The notes below the pieces were generated by a model. The model did no database searches. It saw only the letters and a list, made by a program, of their open reading frames with translations, and was not told the origin of the DNA. From an uncultured Lachnospiraceae bacterium (lineage in GTDB: Bacteria > Bacillota > Clostridia > Lachnospirales > Lachnospiraceae), in the NCBI GenBank assembly GCA_910578885.1, contig CAJTSH010000015.1, forward strand, positions 1 to 64,000: a stretch of DNA of 64,000 nucleotides, read 5' to 3'. This document shows, one piece after another, positions 8,701-17,192 of the stretch (its first letter is position 1; each line of letters begins with the position of its first letter). Both the position numbers and the translations under genes were made by a program.

Positions 8701-10986
8701 CTATTTTCTATTATAATTGATCAAACAGCCCTTTAATATAATTTCACGCTCTTCATCTGTAAGTTCTCCAAGCGTCATTGTAAATTCTTTTAATGCGCCG
8801 TCCTTAACTGCATACGCCGAAATAATCTCCGCCTTCTCTTCTACCGCCTTGCGGATTCCGGGTATGAACAAGTAGTCGCCGTTTGCAAACGGAAGCTCGC
8901 CTTTCTCAATGATAAACGGAAGCATACCCCAGTTAATCAGATTCGAGCGATAACGCTTTGTCGCATATTCGTTGGCAATATTTGCCCAGCCGCCAAGCAC
9001 CTTCTGACAAGACGCCGCCTGCTCGCGCGCAGAACCGTCGCCCGGTTTAACCGCAAATATCGTGCTTCCGATTCCGATATTATCGTGGTTTACCTCCGGG
9101 AATTTCGTTTTTATAACATCCATAGCGTCCTTTATTTCAGGAAGCGCTCCGCATGGATGCCCGCCTTCCAGCCTTGCATGCTCCGCCTTCTGCACCTCTT
9201 TTGCCCTTCCCACATAGGCAGGATCTTTTCTGGATAAAGTAAATTCTGCCAGTCCAAGCGGATTAGAGCGATAAGAAGAGGTCTCGCCGGACGGAATCAG
9301 CTCGTCCGTCGTCGTTACCGGGTCATGGATTTCCGCCACTACCTTCAATACCAGATTTTCCGTTAATGCGCTCATCTTCGGCCAATCCTTGATATTCGGT
9401 CCAAAATGAATCTCTACAGATGGATCCGCAACTCCTTTGCTGTCGAAAACACGGTTATCATAAATCGTCTTATCAAAGAAATACTTCGGTTTCGTATAAT
9501 CCACATCTATGTCGGTTGCTGCTGTCAGGAAACCTTTGTTTGCCGCAGTTGCCGCAATAGACCGGGCGTCCATCAGTGCAACGGAGGAAATCTGCCCGCT
9601 CTGTATCTTGGAACCCTCACGGTTCGGGAAGTTTCTGGTGGAATGACGGATAGAGAACGCATTATTTGCCGGCGTATCTCCCGCACCGAAACATGGTCCG
9701 CAGAATGCCGTCTTTACGATTGCACCGGTCTGCATCAGTTTCGCTACCGCTCCGTTCTTTACCAACTCCATATATACTGGCGTACTTGCCGGATATACGC
9801 TCAAAGTAAATTCATCCGGTCCAATGCTTGCTCCATTTAAGATATCCGCCGCATCACAGATGTTCTCGAAACCGCCGCCTGCACAACCTGCAATGATACC
9901 CTGATCTACATAGAATCTTCCGTCTCTTACTTTTGCCTTTAAGTTTAAATCTACTTTACCGTCAAAACTTACCTGCGCTTTTTTCTCACAATCGTCTAAG
10001 ATATCCATTAAGTTGGCATTAAGCTCTTCAATCGTATAAGTATTGCTTGGATGGAACGGCATAGCAATCATCGGCTTAATTTCGCTTAAATCAATCTCTA
10101 TCATGCCGTCATAGTAGGTTACCTTACCCGGCTCTAATTCCTTGTATTCTTCTACCCTGCCATGAATATCATAAAACTCGCGTACCTTATCGTCCGTCTG
10201 CCAGATGGATGAAAGACAGGTTGTCTCTGTTGTCATTACATCCACACCGATACGGTAATCTACACTCAGGTTCGACACGCCAGGTCCTACAAACTCCATT
10301 ACTTTATTCTTTACATAACCGTTCGCAAAGACTTCACCGATAATTGCCAGTGCGATATCCTGCGGTCCCACGCCCTTTGCAGGAGTTCCTGTCAGGTAAA
10401 TCCCCACAACGCCCGGCATATTGATGTCGTAAGTCTGTTCCAAAAGCTGCTTAACCAGCTCTGGTCCGCCTTCGCCCATTGCCATCGTTCCAAGAGCTCC
10501 GTAACGCGTATGGGAATCAGAGCCAAGAATCATCTTGCCGCCGCCTGCGAGCATTTCTCTTGCGAACTGATGAATGACTGCCTGATGAGGCGGTACGTAA
10601 ACTCCGCCATACTTTTTGGCACAGGTCAGACCAAACATATGGTCATCCTCGTTGATGGTTCCGCCTACTGCACACAAGCTATTGTGACAGTTGGTCAATA
10701 CATAAGGGATCGGAAATTTCTCCAGCCCTGATGCTCTTGCCGTCTGGATAATTCCGACAAATGTAATATCATGAGAAGTCAGCTTGTCAAATTTGATTTT
10801 TAATTTCTCCATGTTACCGGATGTATTATGATCTTTCAAAATTCCATATGCAATGGTATTTTTAGACGCTTCTTCTTTTGTAACGGCATCCCCGGTCATG
10901 CCCTCAACCGCACTTGCCGCATCAATGCCATCTTCAACAATCTGAGCGCCATTTACCAGATATGCGCCGCCTTCGTAAAGTTTCAT
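8701..10986 (-). CDS. Aconitase-superfamily hydratase (YbhJ-like)
   Basis: This 761-residue protein belongs to the aconitase/homoaconitase superfamily. Visible features are the substrate-loop region GSDSHTRYGALGTMAMGEGG, the Fe-S cluster cysteines CAGGGFENIC and FCGPCFGAGDTPANN, and a C-terminal swivel domain beginning around 580 (NPLGLAEFTLSR; KRYRSNLINWGMLPFI). It is closer to the 'hydratase' branch (E. coli YbhJ type) than to citrate aconitase AcnA or LeuC, so the substrate is unknown. The start is ATG 10986 with AGGAGGGC upstream. Its leader (10987-11066) contains an intrinsic terminator just downstream of its own promoter, which suggests read-through control. No citrate synthase or isocitrate dehydrogenase is nearby. 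Confidence 0.88.
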   Translation of the reverse strand: MKLYEGGAYLVNGAQIVEDGIDAASAVEGMTGDAVTKEEASKNTIAYGILKDHNTSGNMEKLKIKFDKLTSHDITFVGIIQTARASGLEKFPIPYVLTNCHNSLCAVGGTINEDDHMFGLTCAKKYGGVYVPPHQAVIHQFAREMLAGGGKMILGSDSHTRYGALGTMAMGEGGPELVKQLLEQTYDINMPGVVGIYLTGTPAKGVGPQDIALAIIGEVFANGYVKNKVMEFVGPGVSNLSVDYRIGVDVMTTETTCLSSIWQTDDKVREFYDIHGRVEEYKELEPGKVTYYDGMIEIDLSEIKPMIAMPFHPSNTYTIEELNANLMDILDDCEKKAQVSFDGKVDLNLKAKVRDGRFYVDQGIIAGCAGGGFENICDAADILNGASIGPDEFTLSVYPASTPVYMELVKNGAVAKLMQTGAIVKTAFCGPCFGAGDTPANNAFSIRHSTRNFPNREGSKIQSGQISSVALMDARSIAATAANKGFLTAATDIDVDYTKPKYFFDKTIYDNRVFDSKGVADPSVEIHFGPNIKDWPKMSALTENLVLKVVAEIHDPVTTTDELIPSGETSSYRSNPLGLAEFTLSRKDPAYVGRAKEVQKAEHARLEGGHPCGALPEIKDAMDVIKTKFPEVNHDNIGIGSTIFAVKPGDGSAREQAASCQKVLGGWANIANEYATKRYRSNLINWGMLPFIIEKGELPFANGDYLFIPGIRKAVEEKAEIISAYAVKDGALKEFTMTLGELTDEEREIILKGCLINYNRK

Positions 10987-11024
10987 ATAATGCCCTCCTG
11001 ATTTATTTCTCTCAAAATGCTTTT

Positions 11025-11056
11025 AAAAAATGGCGGTGAAGCTATCCGCCGCCATT
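11025..11056 (-). terminator. Intrinsic terminator: HK operon end or hydratase leader attenuator
   Basis: On the minus strand AATGGCGG (11056-11049) pairs with CCGCCATT (11036-11029) and is followed by a T run. It lies downstream of the histidine kinase gene but also about ten bases after the predicted start site of the hydratase promoter, so hydratase transcripts must read through it. Confidence 0.8.
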
Positions 11057-11072
11057 GGTTATCTAATTTGTT

Positions 11073-11101
11073 ATTATATAGGTACTAATATAAAAAATCA
11101 A
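11073..11101 (-). promoter_or_regulatory. Promoter upstream of the hydratase gene
   Basis: On the minus strand TTGATT (11096-11101) and TATAAT (11073-11078) are separated by 17 bases. The predicted transcription start is near 11066, immediately before the terminator hairpin. Confidence 0.7.
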
Positions 11102-11123
11102 GGGTAAGCGTCTTGGATTTTCA

Positions 11124-11152
11124 TAACAGTTCAGCCTTGGACTTCACTGTTA
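11124..11152. repeat. Dispersed palindromic repeat, copy A
   Basis: TAACAGT (11124-11130) pairs with ACTGTTA (11146-11152) around a loop containing TCAGCCTTGG. The same layout, GTAACAG-TTCAGCC-...-CTGTTAC, occurs at 17149, 22978 and 40571. This copy lies one base beyond the stop codon of the histidine kinase gene and has no T run. Confidence 0.75.
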
Positions 11153-11153
11153 C

Positions 11154-13604
11154 CTACTCCGCCGCATCCTCCTTTGCCAGCGGGAATACAATTGTCGCTG
11201 TAAACAAATCTCCATCCAGCTCTATCCTAAAAGTTCCGCCCATCAAAGTCGTGAGGTTTTCGGCAATAGACAGCCCCAGACCGCTGCCCTCTGTCGTTCT
11301 GGCTTCATCTCCCCTGATAAAACGCTCGGTCAGCTCAGAAGATTCGACCGCAAGCTCCTGTTCGGAAATATTTTTAATGGAAAAACTTACCTCGTGTTCT
11401 GTCTTCTCCATCGTAACATACACTCTGGTATGTGCCATTGCATATTTCGCTACGTTATTGTACAGGTTTTCTACCACGCGCCAGATTCGCCTGCCATCCG
11501 CAAGTATAATCGCCGACTCCTTCGGCAGCTTGGTAATCGTCGTCAAATCCTTTGCTTCAAACTTCTCGTTGAATTCCCCGCCAGTCTGATAAATCAGCTC
11601 CACAAAGTTAATTCTGGTCATCTGCAGCGTGATATTCCCCGAGCTAATACGTGACGCCTCTACCAAGTCCTCTGTCAATTGTTTTAAACGCTGGGACTTT
11701 TCGTCCAAAATATTGATATAATCCCTCGTCCGCTCATTTTCAATCGGCTCAATTTTTAACAAATTCACATAGTTGATGATAGATGTCAACGGTGTTTTGA
11801 TATCATGGGAAACATTGGTAATCAAATCCGCTTTCATCCGCTCGTTTTTTGTACTCTCATCCACCGCATGACGAATTCCGTCTCCGATACTGTTTACCGC
11901 ATATGCTAAATCCCTGTTATCGCCATGAAGATTATCCATCGGCAGCTTGTAGGATAAATCTCCGCCCGTTATTTTTTCGATGCCCCGCATAATCTCCTGC
12001 TGGCCTACCACATCGCGAAGATAAAGAATCGCATCCGCTCCTATCACAATCAGCAAAAATGTTATCGCAAGAATGCTTCTATGGGCAAAACTGCCATAAG
12101 CAAGGGTCAAAAGCAGTAAAATATGGACGCCGTAGAGAATAATAATCCGAATCGAATTCTTCCATGTGTGCATAACGCGCCGCATATTTTTTGTAACCCA
12201 TTGCAGGAGAGAATATTCCCAGAGTACCCCTGCCTTTACCCTTCGCACCATACTTAGGTAAAATGAAATGAAAAGTCCATCATAAATAAAAGCCGCCACA
12301 CCAGCCATTACCAACATTCCCGGAATTCCCCAGTTCTCTTCTGAGACAGAAAGAGTCATAGCAATCAATGCCACTGTCAGTATCACAAACGTTCCAAAGA
12401 ACAACTCTGTCTTTATTTTATCAAAAATGTTAAGATATATCTTCCCTTCTTCTTCCCCATGACCTGCCGCCATTGTCAAATAAACCAATGCAATGACCCA
12501 GCCGAACAAGCTTACCACCAAGGAAATGATACCGACCAACACCCACGGGTGCAGACTATTATATTCGTTTTCTGCTTCTGCAAATGCATCCATTTGCACA
12601 AAATTCGTATCTACTGCCACCATCAGAGAGGCGCGCCTTCCGAGTCTCGAAATCCTGCCATCCAGAGTGTTATAAAAATAATCTTCTATCCCGCTCATAT
12701 TTGTTCGGAATTTCAGCTCCATGCTGTCATAATAAAAATAACTTCCCTGCAATCTTGCGTAAGCAAGCCAATCAACAGGCTCCTCCTCCGTCATGCTGTC
12801 CATCACTTCTTCTTCGGAATTACCTATCCCGATATTCGTATCGCTTATATCTATATTTTCCTTATATATGATATTTGAATAAATAAGTTCTCCGCTCTCT
12901 GAATAACTATAGGTCAGATTTGTTTCTGCCGTCTGGAATTCATTCAACCCCTTTTTATACAGCTTCGCCTCTTCTCCAATTGTTGAAAGCGTCGTCTCCA
13001 ATGCATCATACAAGTTCCTTGCCTGTACATCCGTAATCCTTTTTTGTGCCAATGCCTGTGCAATTCCCATGCCGTCTATCGGGAGATAAGTCTCTTCTAT
13101 CTTACCGTTCAGCTTCGTATAACCTTCCTTTGCCCAGTTCACCAGATCGCCCAGACTATAACTGGAAAGCAGTATTTGTATTTTCTCCTGATTGTTTTCG
13201 CTTTCAATTAAATCTCCATTATCATACGACTCACTGTACGTATAATTCCCTTCTTCATCCTGCTCCAGAATCACGACCCGGCTCTCTTCTACATCCGCAA
13301 GTATCGTCCCGTCTTTCGCATAACGCAAGGTATTGACGATTTTTTCCGGATTATACTCTCCGTCCGTTTCAAATTTCCCCCTGAGCCGCAAAAAGCTAAT
13401 CAATACATCTAACTTTTCACGAAACAGTTCTTTATAATAGCCGGATTCTATAAAATCCGTATGAAACACATCGTTGGTATTCAAAACATTTTTGCTTGCC
13501 AATGCGCCCAGAAGGTAGACTGACATGACAAAAATAATGGTCAGGATAATCTGTACTGCAATGCCTATATTCTTCCATAACTGGGAATATTGCCTTTTAT
13601 TCAT
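11154..13604 (-). CDS. Membrane sensor histidine kinase (VanS/OmpR-partner type)
   Basis: This 816-residue kinase is unusually long. Transmembrane segment 1 is at about 15-37, an extracytoplasmic sensor domain spans about 38-350, and a group of about six hydrophobic segments at 350-530 is followed by a HAMP-like linker. The kinase core has the H-box SHDIKTPLTSIINYV, the N-box NLYNNVAKYAM and the G-box GSGLGLSIAENL, ending with FPLAKEDAAE. It autophosphorylates on the H-box His and passes phosphate to the adjacent response regulator, whose gene lies 21 bases upstream. The multi-pass segment between sensor and core suggests that the membrane itself or a membrane partner may be sensed. The ligand is unknown. 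Confidence 0.92.
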   Translation of the reverse strand: MNKRQYSQLWKNIGIAVQIILTIIFVMSVYLLGALASKNVLNTNDVFHTDFIESGYYKELFREKLDVLISFLRLRGKFETDGEYNPEKIVNTLRYAKDGTILADVEESRVVILEQDEEGNYTYSESYDNGDLIESENNQEKIQILLSSYSLGDLVNWAKEGYTKLNGKIEETYLPIDGMGIAQALAQKRITDVQARNLYDALETTLSTIGEEAKLYKKGLNEFQTAETNLTYSYSESGELIYSNIIYKENIDISDTNIGIGNSEEEVMDSMTEEEPVDWLAYARLQGSYFYYDSMELKFRTNMSGIEDYFYNTLDGRISRLGRRASLMVAVDTNFVQMDAFAEAENEYNSLHPWVLVGIISLVVSLFGWVIALVYLTMAAGHGEEEGKIYLNIFDKIKTELFFGTFVILTVALIAMTLSVSEENWGIPGMLVMAGVAAFIYDGLFISFYLSMVRRVKAGVLWEYSLLQWVTKNMRRVMHTWKNSIRIIILYGVHILLLLTLAYGSFAHRSILAITFLLIVIGADAILYLRDVVGQQEIMRGIEKITGGDLSYKLPMDNLHGDNRDLAYAVNSIGDGIRHAVDESTKNERMKADLITNVSHDIKTPLTSIINYVNLLKIEPIENERTRDYINILDEKSQRLKQLTEDLVEASRISSGNITLQMTRINFVELIYQTGGEFNEKFEAKDLTTITKLPKESAIILADGRRIWRVVENLYNNVAKYAMAHTRVYVTMEKTEHEVSFSIKNISEQELAVESSELTERFIRGDEARTTEGSGLGLSIAENLTTLMGGTFRIELDGDLFTATIVFPLAKEDAAE

Positions 13605-13625
13605 GGTTAACCACCTTTCCGCCGG

Positions 13626-14318
13626 CTATCCGTTCTTCTCTACCTTGTATCCCACGCCCCAGACCACTTTTAAATATCTGGGTTCTTTCGGATTTATTTC
13701 AATCTTTTCACGAATATGGCGGATATGCACCGCCACGGTATTATCTGCGCCTATCGCGTCCTCATTCCAGATATTCTCATAAATCTGGTCAATCGAAAAT
13801 ACCTTCCCTTGATTCTTTACCAAAAGCAGTAAGATATTATATTCAATCGGCGTCAGCTTCACTACCTCACCATCCACACTGACTTCCTTCAAATCATCGT
13901 TGATCATTAGTCCCCCTACGGTATAGACCGCTTGGGAACTTTCTGCCGCATTGCCCAGCTTGGTGTACCTGCGAAGCTGGGATTTCACCCTTGCCACCAG
14001 CTCCAACGGATTAAATGGTTTTGAAATATAATCATCTGCTCCCACATTCAGACCCAGTATCTTATCGGAATCCTCTGATTTGGCAGACAAAATAATAATT
14101 GGTATACTGCTTTCCTCCCGAATCTTAAGCGTCGCCCGAATCCCGTCCAGCTTGGGCATCATCACATCTATGATGAGCAGATGCACTTCATTTTCTTTGA
14201 GAACCGCCAGTGCCTGCTCCCCGTCATATGCCTTTAAAATCTGATATCCTTCCTGCTGCAGATAAATTTCGATTGCCTCTACGATTTCTTTATCATCATC
14301 ACATACTAATATGTTCAT
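13626..14318 (-). CDS. OmpR/VanR-family response regulator
   Basis: This 230-residue regulator has a receiver domain (residues 1-115) with acidic pocket DDD, phospho-acceptor Asp in LLIIDVMMPKLDG, and the conserved Lys in ISKPFNPLEL. A C-terminal winged-helix DNA-binding domain (LTPIEYNILLLLVKNQGKVFS...AVHIRHIREKI...VWGVGYKVEK) follows. The start is ATG 14318 (MNILVCDDD), preceded by AGGAAGAAATCC; the longer upstream reading lacks a ribosome binding site. It forms an operon with the kinase. Direct repeats of the TTTCTTTAA type directly upstream are candidate autoregulatory sites. Confidence 0.95.
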   Translation of the reverse strand: MNILVCDDDKEIVEAIEIYLQQEGYQILKAYDGEQALAVLKENEVHLLIIDVMMPKLDGIRATLKIREESSIPIIILSAKSEDSDKILGLNVGADDYISKPFNPLELVARVKSQLRRYTKLGNAAESSQAVYTVGGLMINDDLKEVSVDGEVVKLTPIEYNILLLLVKNQGKVFSIDQIYENIWNEDAIGADNTVAVHIRHIREKIEINPKEPRYLKVVWGVGYKVEKNG

Positions 14319-14370
14319 GGATTTCTTCCTTTCTCCGCAATATACTATTGTTTTTATCAATATAACAGAT

Positions 14371-14418
14371 TTTCTTTAACTTCCCAATACCTGTTTCTTA
14401 AAATTTCTTTAATTTCCC
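14371..14418. repeat. Direct repeats upstream of the response regulator gene
   Basis: Two near-identical 15-mers (TTTCTTTAACTTCCC at 14371-14385 and TTTCTTTAATTTCCC at 14404-14418) start 33 bases apart, about three helical turns. A further TTTCTTAAAA at 14394 abuts the second. OmpR-family regulators bind direct repeats of this spacing, so this is a candidate binding site between the divergent genes at 14318 and 14561. Confidence 0.55.
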
Positions 14419-14501
14419 TACATTCATCAGACTGCTATTACACAGAATAAATTGTGTTACCTGAACGGCCGAATGAAATGAGCAGTAACTAAATCGTCCG
14501 G

Positions 14502-14530
14502 TTGACATTATTCCCATCTAACCATACAAT
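14502..14530 (+). promoter_or_regulatory. Sigma-A promoter for the 14561 gene
   Basis: TTGACA (14502-14507) and TACAAT (14525-14530) are separated by 17 bases, about 30 bases upstream of the start codon. Confidence 0.85.
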
Positions 14531-14560
14531 AGAATAAAAGGAAAGGATGGTTTATGATAT

Positions 14561-15151
14561 ATGAAAAAACATTATGCCTTTATCCCACTGAAAGATAAGG
14601 ACTTGTCATCTTTTCGGAAATCACTTTTAGCAAGTCTCTCCCCTCGTCCTGTATTTGCAGTCCTTATGCTTGCAGCATTAGGGTTTATCGGTTTTTTTAG
14701 ACAGGAAGTATTGATTTCTGACGGTATAAGCCTTTTGATTTTCTCTCTGGCTGCTGCATTTATTCTATATCTGTTTTTTTTGGAAATCCAAAAAATGCTG
14801 ATTATTTCCAAAATCCACAAATCGAGTCTGCTTCCCTTCATACATGTGCGGGGACTGGATTCCTCTTTTTACGTGGAAGAAGTAACAAACGGTTTTATTG
14901 TACAAATTGCACCCGTTAATCTCACAGACGTGTCCAATTCAGAGGATATTTTGTCGGAAATCACCGCCAAGTTCACAGAAAGCTCTAAACTTGCCGATTA
15001 TCTGTATTCCTGCATGAACAGCCAAGACGACCATCTTATAAATAAGGCAGTTGTTTACATCGAAATTATTCGTGACCAATTAGAAAAAGGTAACAAGGAA
15101 ATCCTTGCTACCTATGATAAACTTATAAATTTCAGAGAGGATCTGTGTTAA
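14561..15151 (+). CDS. Hypothetical membrane-anchored protein
   Basis: This 196-residue protein has two adjacent hydrophobic segments (about 28-47 and 54-73) after a basic N-terminus, then a soluble C-terminal domain of about 115 residues with no recognised motif. It is one of very few plus-strand genes. It has a near-consensus promoter and the ribosome binding site AAAGGAAAGGATGG. The start ATG 14561 is preceded by an out-of-frame ATG at 14554 that would give only 14 codons. Its 3' end overlaps the convergent coiled-coil gene by four bases. Its position opposite the two-component system, across shared direct repeats, makes it a possible target of that regulator. Function unknown. Confidence 0.75.
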   Translation: MKKHYAFIPLKDKDLSSFRKSLLASLSPRPVFAVLMLAALGFIGFFRQEVLISDGISLLIFSLAAAFILYLFFLEIQKMLIISKIHKSSLLPFIHVRGLDSSFYVEEVTNGFIVQIAPVNLTDVSNSEDILSEITAKFTESSKLADYLYSCMNSQDDHLINKAVVYIEIIRDQLEKGNKEILATYDKLINFREDLC

Positions 15152-15927
15152 CCCTGTCTCTTTTTACCCTCCCTTTTCCATCTAAAATATTCGGCGTCCA
15201 GGTCCACCGTTACCCGTGGGCCTTTTTCTTTAACGCCCTCTTCCGTCTTGGCTTTCTGATCAAATTCCATCGGCGCTTTTGCCTTCTCTCCCTCCGCAGC
15301 TAAAGGTTCGCCAATTTTCTCAAAATACTCCGGGTTGACCCTGATTCCTGTCTTGCGGCTCTCATAACGGGATTTTTCCCGCTGCTTCTCTTTCATAAAG
15401 GCGTCTTTGCCCTCTTCTTTCGCCCGCTTCTCTTTTTCCAGCTCTTTGTTGCGCTCCGCAATGAGCTTTAGATATTTCTCTGTATCTACCATATCTTGAA
15501 GCTGGCCTTTTAGCTCAGACTGATTCTCCTTTAGTATCGCACGCCGCTGCCTCATTTCTTCTTCCGTCTTATCCAAAAGCTCTTTCACAGACTCCTCTGC
15601 AGCCTTCATAATTCCCTGTGCGCGTACCAGAGCCTCATCTGTATATAATACAGCCGCTGCATATACATCCTCCGCACTGCGGCTTGCATTCCACAAAATC
15701 TTCTCTCCTCTCTTCCTTGCCTCACGCTCCGCTTTATCACGGCTTTGCTGCGTAGCTTCATACTCATCCATCATTTCATAAATGCAGGCATTCAGACGGT
15801 TCAACTGCTCCATCATCAGCTTCTTTTCAACAATGATTTTTTCTCCTGTCTTATCATACAGATCACTTCTGGACATCAATATATGGATATCCCGCAACAC
15901 TCTCTCCAAATTATCTTGTGTGCTCAT
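15148..15927 (-). CDS. Coiled-coil protein of unknown function
   Basis: This protein of about 259 residues is almost entirely charged helix and predicted coiled coil from residue 1 to 200 (KLMMEQLNRLNACIYEMMDEYE, EEEMRQRRAILKENQSEL, ERNKELEKEKRAKEE). A Lys/Glu-rich tail ends with VTVDLDAEYFRWKREGKKRQG. The layout recalls DivIVA- or ATPase-stalk-like proteins, but I find no diagnostic motif. The start is ATG 15927 (MSTQDNLERV) with AAGGAG nine bases upstream; a longer reading to 15990 has no ribosome binding site. It follows the PurM-like gene by about 80 bases. Confidence 0.75.
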   Translation of the reverse strand: MSTQDNLERVLRDIHILMSRSDLYDKTGEKIIVEKKLMMEQLNRLNACIYEMMDEYEATQQSRDKAEREARKRGEKILWNASRSAEDVYAAAVLYTDEALVRAQGIMKAAEESVKELLDKTEEEMRQRRAILKENQSELKGQLQDMVDTEKYLKLIAERNKELEKEKRAKEEGKDAFMKEKQREKSRYESRKTGIRVNPEYFEKIGEPLAAEGEKAKAPMEFDQKAKTEEGVKEKGPRVTVDLDAEYFRWKREGKKRQG

Positions 15928-16007
15928 GAATTCGGCTCCTTCTTTCCTGCGCTTCTGCAGCGTTGCCCTCACTGGCGGATACAATTGCATTTCGTATCCT
16001 TTGACTT

Positions 16008-16949
16008 TTACATAATGTATCGAATCGTATAAGAATCCCGTTCTACCAATCCCAACGGATGTGGATTTTCCCCTGCCTTCTCCAATATCTCCATCATAAT
16101 GTCCGCATCACTCTCAGCCACCAGAAGGAGCATTCCAAATCCCATGTTAAATGTCTGACGCATCTGCTCCTCACTGATATTTCCGTCCTTGTGAAGCATC
16201 CAATAGAGCGGCGGCATATGATCCATCCGCTGCTTGATGACTGCGCCTGCACGGTTCTTAAGCAGTAATCGCACCGCCGCATCCAATCCTCCGTGTCCTA
16301 CCTGTATGCAGGATTTGATCTCTATTCCGGAATGGTATGCCGCTTCCATTGCCCTACGGTACAGCTTTGTCGGCTGCATCAACAGTTCTCCCAAAGTCGT
16401 CCCTAATGTCTCATAATAGACTTCCATAGACGCCTTACTTAAATACAGCTTTTTTCTCGCCAGCATATACCCATTATTATGTAAACCGTTTGAGGGAAGC
16501 CCGATAATGACATCCCCATCTTTAAACGAAGAAAAATTCTCCCCTGTCTCCTTGTCTATTACACCGGCTGTAAATCCGACCATATCATACTGTTCATAAG
16601 AAATTATATCCGGCAGCTCTTTAATCTCGCTTCCTACATAGCGGACATTCCCGGCAAGGCAGCACCTCTCTGCTCCCGCCTCTATCTCCTTTAAACGTTC
16701 AACCTTTGGTCTTGCACAGGAAATGCTGTCATAAAACAGCAATGGCTTTGCCCGCTCTACCAATAAATCATTGATTGTAACTGCTACCGCATCCATTCCA
16801 ATTGTATGAAAGCTTTGAATCTCTGCCGCAAGATACAATTTTCCGCTAATACTATGTGCCCTCGTAATAAGCACCGGCTCTTTCATTTTCTGTATCATGG
16901 AAAGCGGAATTTCATTTTCAAGTTTTTTTAATCCTAATTTTTCTCGCAA
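16008..16949 (-). CDS. Diverged PurM-like (AIR synthase superfamily) protein, probably N-terminally eroded
   Basis: This 313-residue reading frame aligns along its length with PurM. TIGMDAVAVTINDLLVERAKPLLFYD corresponds to the PurM dimer/ATP core, and YDMVGFTAGVID and GLPSNGLHNNGY are recognisable. Two catalytic loops are gone: the usual TDGVGTK is RAHSISGK, and GGETAEMP is GSEIKELP. The only start is TTG 16949 with AGGA three bases away, which is too close. Open frame continues upstream to a stop about 120 bases earlier without any ATG or GTG, so the 5' end may have been lost. It is either a non-catalytic paralogue or a decaying copy. Confidence 0.6.
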   Translation of the reverse strand: MREKLGLKKLENEIPLSMIQKMKEPVLITRAHSISGKLYLAAEIQSFHTIGMDAVAVTINDLLVERAKPLLFYDSISCARPKVERLKEIEAGAERCCLAGNVRYVGSEIKELPDIISYEQYDMVGFTAGVIDKETGENFSSFKDGDVIIGLPSNGLHNNGYMLARKKLYLSKASMEVYYETLGTTLGELLMQPTKLYRRAMEAAYHSGIEIKSCIQVGHGGLDAAVRLLLKNRAGAVIKQRMDHMPPLYWMLHKDGNISEEQMRQTFNMGFGMLLLVAESDADIMMEILEKAGENPHPLGLVERDSYTIRYIM

Positions 16950-17148
16950 TTTTCCTACTTCTTTCTCAAATTCCGTTACTGTCCGCCCATTTGGCAGCTC
17001 ACAGCAACTAAACTCATCTTCCTCTGTTCCAAATACAGCTTGAAAGACTTGTTAAAAATATAGCATACCGGCTGCTGTTTGTCTAGCATTCCATCCGCAT
17101 AATCGCCCTACAGAAAATGACAAATTATTCGTTTTTTCGAATGAAAAA

Positions 17149-17180
17149 CGTAACTATTCAGCCTCCGCCAAACAGTTACG
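17149..17180. repeat. Dispersed palindromic repeat, copy D
   Basis: CGTAACT (17149-17155) pairs with AGTTACG (17174-17180) with TTCAGCC in the loop. It lies 12 bases downstream of the stop codon of the DUF362 gene. Confidence 0.7.
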
Positions 17181-17192
17181 CAAAAATTACTC

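Noticed and set aside
14455..14495. GTTAC...GTAAC inverted repeat as another copy of the dispersed palindrome
   Set aside because: Only five bases pair and the inner TTCAGCC word is not convincingly present.
14554..14598. 14-codon frame overlapping the start of the 14561 gene
   Set aside because: It is too short and shares the ribosome binding site of the longer gene; no sign of leader-peptide design such as repeated codons.
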